A stretch of DNA of 32,852 nt. It comes from a virus. Shown piece after piece: positions 1 through 8,271 of the stretch; within the stretch, counting starts at the first letter, position 1, and every line of letters starts with the position of its first letter. The stretch is taken from IMG/VR virus record IMGVR_UViG_3300040801_002347, positions 1-32,852 of that record. One strand, given 5' to 3'. The notes beneath the pieces were generated by a model. That model was not told where the DNA came from. It searched no databases and was given only the letters and a program-made list of their open reading frames with translations. The translations under genes were made by a program, and so were the position numbers.

Positions 1-1107
1 AACGGGTGTTACGGAGATTGGTGCAGAGGTGAACGTTTTAATACCAGAGATTAATTCGTTACCTGATACATGCACATAATCAGCTTCTGTGAAATCAGTA
101 ATATCGGATTTAGATACACTACCCACTGAGGCTACTGTGGTTGAAACTTGAGGGAACAACGCTGGTCCAAACAGAATTTCTTGAGGACCCGTCACAACCC
201 CAACAGGAAGTTGTTCGCCGACAACTGGTGTTAGTGTGATTTCACCTGTTGATGATACATATACAGGAGTGTTGGCTGAAGCACCTTGTGCTGCCCAGTC
301 CCATTCTGTGTTAGATACCATACCTTCTGTAATAAAGTTAACAACATCACCGATGACAGCATCTTCTTCAATAATACCAAATACTCTAAGCCCTTGAATA
401 AACGGATTTGCTGGTCCTATTGAATTAAATGCGTTGTATTGCACAACAGAGTAGGCAGCGACATTTGAAGTCACCTTACCGGTAAGCAGGATGCTATTGA
501 TTCGTAGTGCTGCTGTGGTAGGTACACCTGTTAAGAACGTATCTTCTGTCGTGAACAACTTATTGTTATCACCGCGGATGGGTACACCCGTTGCTGAATA
601 CAACAAAGCACCTACCCGCGCCGGTGTTGTTAGTCCAACCTGTGTTCCAGTAAATTTGGGTGCATCCATTGACATACTGGACAATGTTGTGCCGCCTTGC
701 AGCTTTGCAGCAAACACTCGAACAACTTCCACAAAACGTGTTCCTGTGAACTCGAACCATTGTACCTTACTGCTGTTAAACCACATCTGTCCAATAGATG
801 GAGACGATGGCATAGCTGACGACACAACAGGTTCTATGTCCGTGAACCCCCTGGTGAGTTTACCGGATGCTATATCTAGATCCCAGTACAACCAGTAGTC
901 AGCAGTCCCAAAAGGACCCCACGCCGCTGCTACGGATACCTTTTCTGTGAGAAGATAATTTGAAGTCCCGTGAACCATGGCAATTGTGGTAAAATCGGGT
1001 GATACGATCAAATCAACGTTAGCACCCGATACTGACAAAAATGCAGGGTTGTTCGAAGAATCTGTTTGGTGACGTACAATACCTTGTCTAAAATTTAACC
1101 GAGCCAT
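1..1107 (-). CDS. Fibre/appendage protein, family A (C-terminus beyond window)
   Basis: Open reading frame of 369 codons starting at ATG 1107 and still open at the left edge, so the C-terminus is missing. Its first ~100 residues (MARLNFRQGIV, then a segment with YWLYWDLD and an IEP motif) match the N-termini of the proteins at 6802-8271 and 8271-10940. This defines family A, probably the module that docks the protein on the virion. The next ~170 residues also match the 6802-8271 protein (GQMWFNSS, RVFAAKL, FGIIEEDA, NFITEG). Near the window edge is a degenerate copy of the fibre motif, ending SGIKTF. A perfect TATAAATA late promoter lies 28 nt upstream of the ATG and overlaps the stop codon of the preceding gene. 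Role in host recognition or appendage structure is inferred; no enzymatic motif is visible. Confidence 0.85.
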   Translation of the reverse strand, partial: MARLNFRQGIVRHQTDSSNNPAFLSVSGANVDLIVSPDFTTIAMVHGTSNYLLTEKVSVAAAWGPFGTADYWLYWDLDIASGKLTRGFTDIEPVVSSAMPSSPSIGQMWFNSSKVQWFEFTGTRFVEVVRVFAAKLQGGTTLSSMSMDAPKFTGTQVGLTTPARVGALLYSATGVPIRGDNNKLFTTEDTFLTGVPTTAALRINSILLTGKVTSNVAAYSVVQYNAFNSIGPANPFIQGLRVFGIIEEDAVIGDVVNFITEGMVSNTEWDWAAQGASANTPVYVSSTGEITLTPVVGEQLPVGVVTGPQEILFGPALFPQVSTTVASVGSVSKSDITDFTEADYVHVSGNELISGIKTFTSAPISVTPV

Positions 1108-1134
1108 GTTCAATATCCTGATGTTTGTGTTAGG

Positions 1135-1142
1135 TATTTATA
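1135..1142 (-). promoter_or_regulatory. T4-type late promoter TATAAATA
   Basis: Perfect TATAAATA on the minus strand, 28 nt before the ATG at 1107. It overlaps the TAA stop of the 1138-3513 gene, so the partial gene can be transcribed independently. T4 late promoters are read by the phage sigma gp55; use here is inferred. Confidence 0.75.
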
Positions 1143-3513
1143 CCCAGTCCATAAAAACGTCTTGTCCAACAACGCTAGACACTTGCAGTTGTTTGCCAAC
1201 CACAGGTTTTGTTGTTGGCATCACAATGTTGTATTCAACAGATAGATTGGAAGGAACCTTTATTCCTAGTGATCTGCTCTCAGTGCCAGTATACGCTGTT
1301 AAGTACAACCCAGAGTTGGATGTTGTTGTGGTTGATGACGGGTATACCAGAAGAGCGTGTGTTGTACCTACGATACCCAGTTTGGTGTGAGCTTGTTCAT
1401 CTCTATATGATAACCAATCCGAATCTACAACAACTGCGAATGTTTCGTCATCACTGCTGTTGAATTGTCGAACAATATTCGCTGATGGTGTCGCTTCTAT
1501 TTCAGATGTTCGGTTTCCATTTCGCTGCCATTGTATCATACTATTGCCGGTTGTGGCGTTTATTACCATAGTATTGTCAGCAGCACTGAAAGTCTTCATG
1601 CCGCCAATTATCTGGTTGGTTGTTAAATCTACGAAGTTGTCATCAACGTAACCTTTCGTTGTAAACGAGGTGTTGACGGTTCCGTCAACACCTCGCATCT
1701 CTTTGGATACAGTGATATAAGTAGGATATAAATTTAAATCTGTATCAGTGCCTCCCGATCCACCTGGGCGACGAATTAGGAATCTGCCATCAAGTCCAAT
1801 CAGTTGCCCCTGGGTTGTCAAGTTGTTACGCATTGTGAAGTATGACAGATCAGTGTCTCCACTTGACCGAAGTGTTGTAGATGCAACACCACTTGATGTG
1901 GTTACGTTGATGTTACCAGTAAACGTATCGCCAGCTTTCTTTGCGTAGTGGGGGTGATCGTCGTCGGCGAGACCTGTCAAGGCACCGTGATCCGTAACAA
2001 CAGACGGGATGGACGCAATCAGGGCATCCACATAATCCTTGCGAGTCAGGTGCGCACTATCGGTTGGGGTTGCGACCAACGATCTGAACTGCTTGTTTGA
2101 AACAACCCCACCGTCATCGAAAGTAACGGTGGTATCGGTACCACCAGCAACCTCAACTTTAAACAACATCTGTTCATCGTCGTGATGGTACTTAATGAAA
2201 CCTTGCTCTACACCATCTGTCTGAAAAGATATTTGGTGAAGACCATACACCGAACCAGCGTTTGTTCGGTTAAGCGTTAGTGATGGATAACCATCACGTT
2301 GAACCAGTGGATTGACATTAAATCTAGCACCCACGTTAAACGTCGCATAACCATTAAATTGGGCTGTGCTTGAAAACGTTTTTGTGCCGCCAATTGTCTG
2401 GTTGGTTGTTAAATCAACGAAGTTATTGTCAACATAACTCTTGTAAATTAGGTCATTGTTATTGACAACGCTGCTGATTGCGGCAGCCGAATATCTGATC
2501 GGGGCTGTGTTGAATATAAACGCCGCACTGTCAGCACCAAGACTGTCTGTCTTAAATGAACCATCAACGGTCAGGTTTCCTGCTACTATTCCACCTGTTA
2601 ACGGTAAGAATCCACCATCAACATATGCTTTCGTTGTCAAGCTCGCTGAACTGGTGCCCATAACTGCCGTTCTCGGATCATCTAACGACGTATACCCATT
2701 ATTCAACACAAAAGTGTTATCTACCGTTCCGCCAGTCCGCTTTCGCATGATAACCCGTTGGTCACCACCACTCTCCACATACAAATCGCCTGTAATGGCG
2801 TTAGCAGAATCTTTGAATTGAAGATTGGTTGATTGACCCGTCCCTGCCGCTTTAATAACTAAAATCGGTGTGGCGGTGTCAATAGTTAGGTTCCCAGTTA
2901 ATGTTCCGCCACCAATTGGCAAATAGCTACCCATATCACTAATCTGCGATTCGGTAATAACCAATGCACTCTGGTGTTGTGTGACGTTTCCAACACTGAC
3001 GCGAGCGTTAGGTAACGTTCCAGTTGTAATATCGGTGGCATCATGAACGTGAGCTGTTGGAACACGCGTGTCTGTCAACCGTGAATCATCATCAAGAACA
3101 ATTGTGAGTAACGCTCCAGCAATACCACCCTGCCAGCGATCAACACTTTCATTCCACAATAATTGTGCATTGGTTGATGTTCCACGCTCTATTTCAATAC
3201 CTGCATTGACGGATGGTGTACCAACCTCGCCAGCATTTAGCGTGACAATTGCATCACCAACATCCAGTTCGCCCGAACTCTTAATCGTAGCGTTGTTTAG
3301 AATCGCTTCACCATCAACAATGATATCACCTGTAAAGGTCTTTGTTCCGCCTATTGCTTGGCTAGTCGTTAAGTCTACAACACTGGTGTTGTTGTTGTTA
3401 TCCACACGCAAATATTCAGCATCCAGTAGTGCCACCGCCGCAACGTCTGTTGTTAACTCCGTCGCGATGCTCGGTATGTTTAATTGCTTGCCTGAAGGTT
3501 TTATTGATGTCAT
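1138..3513 (-). CDS. Tail-fibre-like protein with KTF repeats
   Basis: 791 residues without a recognisable enzyme. The protein is a chain of phage fibre modules. Three copies of the motif VDLTT-x-Q-x-I-x-G-x-KTF occur near residues 45, 370 and 660. TK-x-YVD type linkers and a HGALTGLADDDHPHY segment typical of tail fibres are present. A DSRLTDTRVPTAHVHD segment and a WNESVDRW module are also present; the latter resembles the WNEATD module of the 4673-6778 protein. The ATG at 3513 lies 6 nt after the stop of the 3520-4548 gene, and a GGATAA sequence before it is a plausible ribosome site. The C-terminal end (MPTTKPVVGKQLQV...DW) looks like a capping or trimer-exit segment. Role as a host-recognition fibre is inferred from the modules. 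Confidence 0.85.
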   Translation of the reverse strand: MTSIKPSGKQLNIPSIATELTTDVAAVALLDAEYLRVDNNNNTSVVDLTTSQAIGGTKTFTGDIIVDGEAILNNATIKSSGELDVGDAIVTLNAGEVGTPSVNAGIEIERGTSTNAQLLWNESVDRWQGGIAGALLTIVLDDDSRLTDTRVPTAHVHDATDITTGTLPNARVSVGNVTQHQSALVITESQISDMGSYLPIGGGTLTGNLTIDTATPILVIKAAGTGQSTNLQFKDSANAITGDLYVESGGDQRVIMRKRTGGTVDNTFVLNNGYTSLDDPRTAVMGTSSASLTTKAYVDGGFLPLTGGIVAGNLTVDGSFKTDSLGADSAAFIFNTAPIRYSAAAISSVVNNNDLIYKSYVDNNFVDLTTNQTIGGTKTFSSTAQFNGYATFNVGARFNVNPLVQRDGYPSLTLNRTNAGSVYGLHQISFQTDGVEQGFIKYHHDDEQMLFKVEVAGGTDTTVTFDDGGVVSNKQFRSLVATPTDSAHLTRKDYVDALIASIPSVVTDHGALTGLADDDHPHYAKKAGDTFTGNINVTTSSGVASTTLRSSGDTDLSYFTMRNNLTTQGQLIGLDGRFLIRRPGGSGGTDTDLNLYPTYITVSKEMRGVDGTVNTSFTTKGYVDDNFVDLTTNQIIGGMKTFSAADNTMVINATTGNSMIQWQRNGNRTSEIEATPSANIVRQFNSSDDETFAVVVDSDWLSYRDEQAHTKLGIVGTTHALLVYPSSTTTTSNSGLYLTAYTGTESRSLGIKVPSNLSVEYNIVMPTTKPVVGKQLQVSSVVGQDVFMDWV
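1599..1652. repeat. Direct repeat copy 1 (pairs with 2385-2438)
   Basis: 54-bp segment repeated at 2385-2438 with about 6 mismatches, 786 bp apart and therefore in the same reading frame. It encodes part of the DLTTNQ-IGG-KTF motif plus the YVDDN/YVDNN linker of one fibre gene. Confidence 0.75.
2385..2438. repeat. Direct repeat copy 2 (pairs with 1599-1652)
   Basis: Second copy of the in-frame 54-bp intragenic repeat, about 89% identical to the copy at 1599-1652. It encodes the same fibre motif and linker. Confidence 0.75.
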
Positions 3514-3519
3514 TTTATA

Positions 3520-4548
3520 TTATCCAAATCCGTAAAATTCAACATCATCGCCAGAGTCGGGAATGTTGCCTGTTGTAAATGTTACCACTGATCCTGATAC
3601 CGTATACGCTTTTGTGGCACCTTCGATTTGCTTTAGGCCGTTGACGAAAACCTGCAATGTAGCCTTACCCGCCGTAGCTGTAGCTGGTGTGAAAGATAAA
3701 GTGTACGATGCGCTACCTGTTCCTGTTACAAGCTCGTAGTCGGGTTGTACGGCACCTCCAGCAGTGATCTTATCTAACACCCATTGTTTGGTCGTTAAAG
3801 TTGTTGCTGCGTCCCCATCAACGGTAGCTGTAGCTCTTACCGGTACGTTAAATTGAAATCGTGGAGTACTCTCCTCATAACTGAAAACATTAACACTGTT
3901 CATGCTCATCGAGAAGTTGTTGCTGTTTGGCTCAAATCTGAAATCAGAATCAGAGCCCACGTCTGACATTATCACCTCGCCAGCAGCAACAGAAAGAGAT
4001 GTTCTGTCCACAAATCCAGTATTATAAAATGTTAAATCCATACCAGATGCAGTAAGATTTAAACGGTTTTCTTGCACCAGAGCCCCGGCTTGTTGGGTCT
4101 GTAGTTGTATCAAGCCACCGCCCGATACCAGTATTTTAGCCAGCTTGGTGTCATCATTATCTGTGGAAGTAACTTGGAACTGATCGCCGTCAATTTCAAC
4201 TTCCGTGTCCCTATCTGACGAGCTGTTATATCCTCGCAAAAATACGTCATTGGTATCCGTTTCGATTACCTTCAGTGCTCCACGTTGAACGGTGAACACA
4301 TCATCAGTGAACGTTTTTGCGCCGGCAATCTGCTGTGGTGTTGTTAGGTCAACAAAGTCAGTATTGTCTGGAATATCAAGCACTGTGGCCCACGTGGTGC
4401 CGTTCCAAGTGAACTCTTGATTCATGTCCGTATCATATACTTTGTACCCTTTCTGGGGTGGGGTATATGATGTACGGCTTGCTGTGGTGTGGCGGGGTAA
4501 TCCGAATCCAACACCAATCTCGGCTTCGCCGCGAATTTTGTACGTCAT
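3520..4548 (-). CDS. Fibre/appendage protein, family B (short form)
   Basis: 342 residues. The N-terminal ~55 residues (MTYKIRGEAE...GFGLPRHTT...YTPP...DTD...FTWNG) match the start of the next gene upstream (4673-6778), defining family B. One VDLTT-Q-I-G-KTF fibre motif follows at about residue 66. The C-terminal ~75 residues form a beta-rich domain (YELVTGTGSASYTLSFTP ... LQVFVNGLKQ ... GDDVEFYGFG) of a kind common at the ends of phage virion proteins. The ATG at 4548 is preceded by GAGGAT as ribosome site, a 7-bp hairpin and a TATAAATA promoter, so it begins its own late unit. It probably shares its attachment site with its longer paralogue. Confidence 0.85.
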   Translation of the reverse strand: MTYKIRGEAEIGVGFGLPRHTTASRTSYTPPQKGYKVYDTDMNQEFTWNGTTWATVLDIPDNTDFVDLTTPQQIAGAKTFTDDVFTVQRGALKVIETDTNDVFLRGYNSSSDRDTEVEIDGDQFQVTSTDNDDTKLAKILVSGGGLIQLQTQQAGALVQENRLNLTASGMDLTFYNTGFVDRTSLSVAAGEVIMSDVGSDSDFRFEPNSNNFSMSMNSVNVFSYEESTPRFQFNVPVRATATVDGDAATTLTTKQWVLDKITAGGAVQPDYELVTGTGSASYTLSFTPATATAGKATLQVFVNGLKQIEGATKAYTVSGSVVTFTTGNIPDSGDDVEFYGFG

Positions 4549-4563
4549 AGTTTATCCTCAACA

Positions 4564-4580
4564 GAGAGCAAAATGCTCTC
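4564..4580 (-). promoter_or_regulatory. Leader hairpin just upstream of ribosome site
   Basis: Seven-base-pair stem (GAGAGCA/TGCTCTC) with a 3-nt loop, between the TATAAATA promoter at 4599-4606 and the GAGGAT ribosome site of the 4548 start. It may stabilise the transcript or modulate translation. Function is inferred. Confidence 0.45.
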
Positions 4581-4598
4581 AACAAAACTTCTCTACCG

Positions 4599-4606
4599 TA
4601 TTTATA
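4599..4606 (-). promoter_or_regulatory. T4-type late promoter TATAAATA
   Basis: Perfect TATAAATA in the 124-bp gap between two family B genes, about 50 nt before ATG 4548. The predicted start of transcription falls just before the leader hairpin. Confidence 0.75.
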
Positions 4607-4624
4607 TCTCCTACCCCGAACGCA

Positions 4625-4648
4625 AGAGAGGACCCGGGGGTCCTCTCT
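4625..4648 (-). terminator. Strong 10-bp hairpin after the 4673-6778 gene
   Basis: Perfect inverted repeat AGAGAGGACC / GGTCCTCTCT with loop CGGG, 25 nt beyond the stop at 4673. GC-rich and in the right place for a terminator, but no U-tract follows on the minus strand. It may instead be an mRNA 3'-end stabiliser or processing site. Confidence 0.5.
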
Positions 4649-4672
4649 GCTCATGCTATGGTAGGGTGAAAA

Positions 4673-6778
4673 TTAAGCCTTGGCAATAACAATCGAACCG
4701 TTGAATACTGCGCCAACAGTTTGGATTGTGACGTCGCCAGTGGTTTCGTCGATTACCGTGTCGACAGTGGTGAGTGAAGCAACACCACCAGCAGATTCAT
4801 AAACCTGAACCATGAACACATCACCTGCAGTATATGCAATACCGTGTGTGAGAGCAGAAACAAGGAACGTACTTGGAGTTCCGGCAATCCAATCACCTGT
4901 GTTGAACGACGTTTGGTATGAGCTGGCTGCGACGTCTTCAGCAAGTGCAAAAGCCTTGAACGTAGCAATGTCAACAACACCTTCGGTAACGCCATCTTCA
5001 TACGCTTGACCAAAGCTATCCGTAGCTTCGTTCCAGATCATGAATGCATCTGATTCCGTACCACGCTTAATTTCCAAACCAGCTTGGTTAGGAGTTGTTA
5101 CACCAGCGCCTGTTTCACCAACGTTTAGAGCAATGATTGAATCAGCAATATCAGTGTTGGTTGAGTTAACAGTTGTTGTTGTACCTGAAACAACTAGGTT
5201 ACCAGCAACGACAACATCACTTGAAAAGTTAACATCATCATTGAATGTCTTCACACCACCAATGTTTTGAGCAGTTGTTAGATCAACAAATGCGTCATTG
5301 TTTGTTAGCAGGGAAGTAGCATCACCTGGCTGAACGGCCGTATCGGCAAGTGCACCTTGTGCAAAAGTCGCGTATGTAGTTGCAATATCAGTGATATCAG
5401 CAACAACAACACTACGGTTAACCCAATTGGTACCATTGTAAAACAGTGCTTCGCCACTAATTGGTGCGGATGATGTAGTATCAACGTCGGTTAGATCATC
5501 AATAGCCAGTGTTGCACCAGAGGTGATTGCAGCGTCAACATAACTCTTAGTTGTCAACGTGCTATCGACAGAAGCTCCAGTAGTAAGATGTGTGTTTCTG
5601 ACATCAACACCGCCAGAGAATACGATATCATCTCCGTATAGTGCAAGGTTGGTAGCGCCGACGCCTGCGCCCGTATAGTTTAGTTCCAAACGGTCATCGC
5701 CGACTACACCAACAACAGAAACGGAATCACCTGAAAGTGATGTAAATCCGATTTGTGGTGAAAAGCCTTCCAGTACCAATAGTTCCTGTGAACCAGTCGT
5801 AGAAGAAATTTTGACAACATTGCCAGCTGCACTCTTGCTAAATTCAGTTGTTTCGCCAGTAAGTAACGTAAAAGTCTTCTCGCCAGCAATAGTCTGTGCT
5901 GTGGTTAGGTCAACAAATGCGTCATTATTTGTTAGCAGGGAAGTAGCATCACCTGGCTGAACGGCTGTATCAGCAAGTGCGCCTTGTGCAAATGTTCCAT
6001 ATGTAGCCGAGATGTCGGGAATGTCAGCAGCTACAATTGGTGTATCAACCCAATTGGTGCCATCAAATCGCAAGAAGTCACCCGCATCCGCTAATGTGAT
6101 AACTACGTCGTTTAGTTCTCCGAGTGTGTCAATTCCGCCAACCTGAGCGTCAACATATTCCTTAGAAGCTGCACCAGTGGCAGAAGGAACAGCTGGAAGA
6201 CCAGTGATCTCGTTTCCACCCATCGCAAGGTCACCAGTCATTGTATCACCAGCAACGTCTACAAACAGTGAGTCAGCTTCTGTTTCTGTGTAATAACGAT
6301 TGTCGAGTTGACCAGCATCTAGTTCTACTTCTGTGTAGTAGCGAGCATCACCTGTTGCTGTGGTTAGGTAACCAGCATCGTTGGCAAGATCGCTAACGTT
6401 GTCGCCTGGCTGTACAGCTGTATCAGCAGCAGTACCCTGAGCAGCTGTAGCAAAAGTAGCTGCGGAAGCACCAGAATCTGTTAGGTTACCAGCGGCGTCC
6501 AGCCCTGCAAAGTTCCCGGCCGTGGAGCCTGCAACTTTGTCAGTTTTGGCACCAGCTGCACCAGCTACACCGTCCGATTCAACCTTGGAGTAGGATGTTG
6601 TGCCAGCAGCTGCTTGAATCCACGCTGAACCGTCCCATGTGAATACGGCTACAAGATCGGTATCAAATACCTGATAACCAACCGCTGGTGGTGTGTATGC
6701 TGTACGACTTACTGTAGTATGGCGCGGTAAACCAAAACCAACTTCAACTTCCGCATTGCCTCGAATTATATATGTCAT
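4673..6778 (-). CDS. Fibre/appendage protein, family B (long form)
   Basis: 701 residues. It starts with the family B module (MTYIIRGNAEVEVGFGLPRHTT ... FTWDGSAW). Next comes an Ala/Gly/Asp-rich shaft with repeated TFAQGALADTAVQPGDA segments. Two VDLTT-Q-I-G-KTF motifs are about 209 residues apart. A module with IALNVGE and IWNEATD resembles one in the 1138-3513 protein. The C-terminal ~75 residues (YQTSFNTGDWIAGTPSTF ... HGIAYTAGDVFMVQV) match the end of the 6802-8271 protein (YQAAFTQSLWSVGSPRVF ... HGLPLNTLYHVTV), so it is a chimera of family B head and family A tail modules. A strong GAGGAGAC ribosome site precedes ATG 6778. Function as a long host-contact fibre is inferred. Confidence 0.85.
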   Translation of the reverse strand: MTYIIRGNAEVEVGFGLPRHTTVSRTAYTPPAVGYQVFDTDLVAVFTWDGSAWIQAAAGTTSYSKVESDGVAGAAGAKTDKVAGSTAGNFAGLDAAGNLTDSGASAATFATAAQGTAADTAVQPGDNVSDLANDAGYLTTATGDARYYTEVELDAGQLDNRYYTETEADSLFVDVAGDTMTGDLAMGGNEITGLPAVPSATGAASKEYVDAQVGGIDTLGELNDVVITLADAGDFLRFDGTNWVDTPIVAADIPDISATYGTFAQGALADTAVQPGDATSLLTNNDAFVDLTTAQTIAGEKTFTLLTGETTEFSKSAAGNVVKISSTTGSQELLVLEGFSPQIGFTSLSGDSVSVVGVVGDDRLELNYTGAGVGATNLALYGDDIVFSGGVDVRNTHLTTGASVDSTLTTKSYVDAAITSGATLAIDDLTDVDTTSSAPISGEALFYNGTNWVNRSVVVADITDIATTYATFAQGALADTAVQPGDATSLLTNNDAFVDLTTAQNIGGVKTFNDDVNFSSDVVVAGNLVVSGTTTTVNSTNTDIADSIIALNVGETGAGVTTPNQAGLEIKRGTESDAFMIWNEATDSFGQAYEDGVTEGVVDIATFKAFALAEDVAASSYQTSFNTGDWIAGTPSTFLVSALTHGIAYTAGDVFMVQVYESAGGVASLTTVDTVIDETTGDVTIQTVGAVFNGSIVIAKA
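5277..5365. repeat. 89-bp direct repeat copy 1 (pairs with 5904-5992)
   Basis: 89-bp segment matching 5904-5992 with 5 mismatches (about 94% identity), offset 627 bp (209 codons). It encodes the FAQGALADTAVQPGD / SLLTNNDAFVDLTT stretch of one fibre gene. The high DNA identity suggests recent duplication or gene conversion. Confidence 0.85.
5904..5992. repeat. 89-bp direct repeat copy 2 (pairs with 5277-5365)
   Basis: Second copy of the near-identical in-frame repeat. Unequal recombination between the copies would delete or duplicate exactly 209 codons without breaking the frame. Confidence 0.85.
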
Positions 6779-6801
6779 TAATTTGTCTCCTCAGACGTGG
6801 G

Positions 6802-8271
6802 TTATGAAATTCTAATTGTACCAGCGAATGTTGCGCCAGTTGTTTCTATTGTTACAAGACCTGTTGTTGAATCTATTCTTGTTGTTACACCAACATTCGC
6901 CCCTGTTGAAGCATCTCTTACCGTAACATGGTATAGTGTATTTAGTGGAAGTCCATGTATGGCTTGAGGAATTGAAAATACCCGGGGAGATCCTACGGAC
7001 CACAAGCTTTGTGTAAAGGCTGCCTGATACCCAACAGCCAAATTGGTGTTGTTGTCAACGTAATCTTTTGTCACTAACGTATCACCACTATCACCTGCAT
7101 CTGTGGAAGGTGATGTCAATTTACCGGTAAGCGAATCACCTGCTTTCAACACTCGGCCGTTTATATCTGATATCAGATTGGGCAAGTCAATGGTGTTTAA
7201 TTGAGCGATGGCAGTGGCGTTAATGGATGTGTTTGTGGTGTTTTGTTGAATGGCAGCCGCTTGGGCTGGAGTTATTCCACCCGAGTTACTTCCAACCACA
7301 TTTATGGTAATAAAGATTTTCGGACTAAAGAATATGTCTCTACGTCCCAACACGATGCCAACTGGACTTGCTGACGCGAACGTATTCGCAAGGGACAGCT
7401 GGCCACCAGCGTCTATATACACTGGATCGTTGGCGTTAGCTCCTGCTGCGATCCAATCCCAACTTTCGTTTGTTATAATACCCTCTGTAATAAAATTGAC
7501 AACTTCATTGGTCGTTGCGTCTTCTTCGATTATACCAAAAATGCGCTTGCCCTCAAAAGCTGGGTTGGCTGGCGATACGCTATTAAAATCATCATACTGA
7601 ACACATTGGTAGGCAGCGATTGGTGATTGAGCCTTGCCGGTAATAAACGTGTTGTTTATTTTGTGTGACCCTGATGTGGGGACGCCCGTTACAAAACTAT
7701 CTTCAGTTGTAAAAAATTTGTTGGTGTTGGTGTTTCGGAGTGGTTTTTTGTTCTTACCGTACACCAACGATCCGACTCTACGCTTGCTAGTCAGTCCCGT
7801 CTGGGCTCCAGTATAAGTTGGTGAATCTATAGACATAGACTGGAACGACGTCCCGCCTACCACCTTGGCAGCGAATACTCGGACGACTTCAACGAATCGT
7901 GAACCGTTCCATACGAACCAGGTATTCTTTTGTGAGTTATACCACATCTGACCTGTTGCGGGATTTGGTGGCCGCGCAGCTGACTCAATAGGCTCAAGAG
8001 TTGTGAGTCCCCGAGACAATTCACCTGAATCCAGTGCCAGATCCCAATACAACCACGTGGTTAAACCGGTTGCAACTGGACCCCATGCCTGGCTGACTGA
8101 AACATGTTCGGTGTATAGGTAATCGCTATCATCATGGACAAATGAAATTATTGTTGGGTCTGGAGACACAACCAAATCAACATAATTGCCTACCTTATTC
8201 AAAAATACCGGATTTCCAGCTGTGTCTGTTTGGTGACGAACTATGCCCTGTCGGAACGATATCTTAGCCAT
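6802..8271 (-). CDS. Fibre/appendage protein, family A (489 aa)
   Basis: 489 residues. The N-terminal module MAKISFRQGIVRHQTD ... TTWLYWDLALDSG ... LEPIE is shared with the genes at 1-1107 and 8271-10940. Residues ~105-270 (GQMWYNSQ, RVFAAKV, FGIIEEDA, NFITEG) match the 1-1107 protein. A central DSLTGKLTSPS...TLVTKDYVD segment is a standard fibre linker. The C-terminal ~75 residues match the end of the 4673-6778 protein. The ATG at 8271 overlaps the stop of the upstream gene by one base (TAATG), so translation is probably coupled. Confidence 0.85.
   Translation of the reverse strand: MAKISFRQGIVRHQTDTAGNPVFLNKVGNYVDLVVSPDPTIISFVHDDSDYLYTEHVSVSQAWGPVATGLTTWLYWDLALDSGELSRGLTTLEPIESAARPPNPATGQMWYNSQKNTWFVWNGSRFVEVVRVFAAKVVGGTSFQSMSIDSPTYTGAQTGLTSKRRVGSLVYGKNKKPLRNTNTNKFFTTEDSFVTGVPTSGSHKINNTFITGKAQSPIAAYQCVQYDDFNSVSPANPAFEGKRIFGIIEEDATTNEVVNFITEGIITNESWDWIAAGANANDPVYIDAGGQLSLANTFASASPVGIVLGRRDIFFSPKIFITINVVGSNSGGITPAQAAAIQQNTTNTSINATAIAQLNTIDLPNLISDINGRVLKAGDSLTGKLTSPSTDAGDSGDTLVTKDYVDNNTNLAVGYQAAFTQSLWSVGSPRVFSIPQAIHGLPLNTLYHVTVRDASTGANVGVTTRIDSTTGLVTIETTGATFAGTIRIS

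Noticed and set aside
3068-3535. Long plus-strand frames opposite fibre genes (also 8365-9018, 9028-9507, 17909-18418)
   Set aside because: Antisense shadows of Val/Thr/Asp-rich fibre coding; Ser/Pro/Val-rich products without domains, promoters or ribosome sites.
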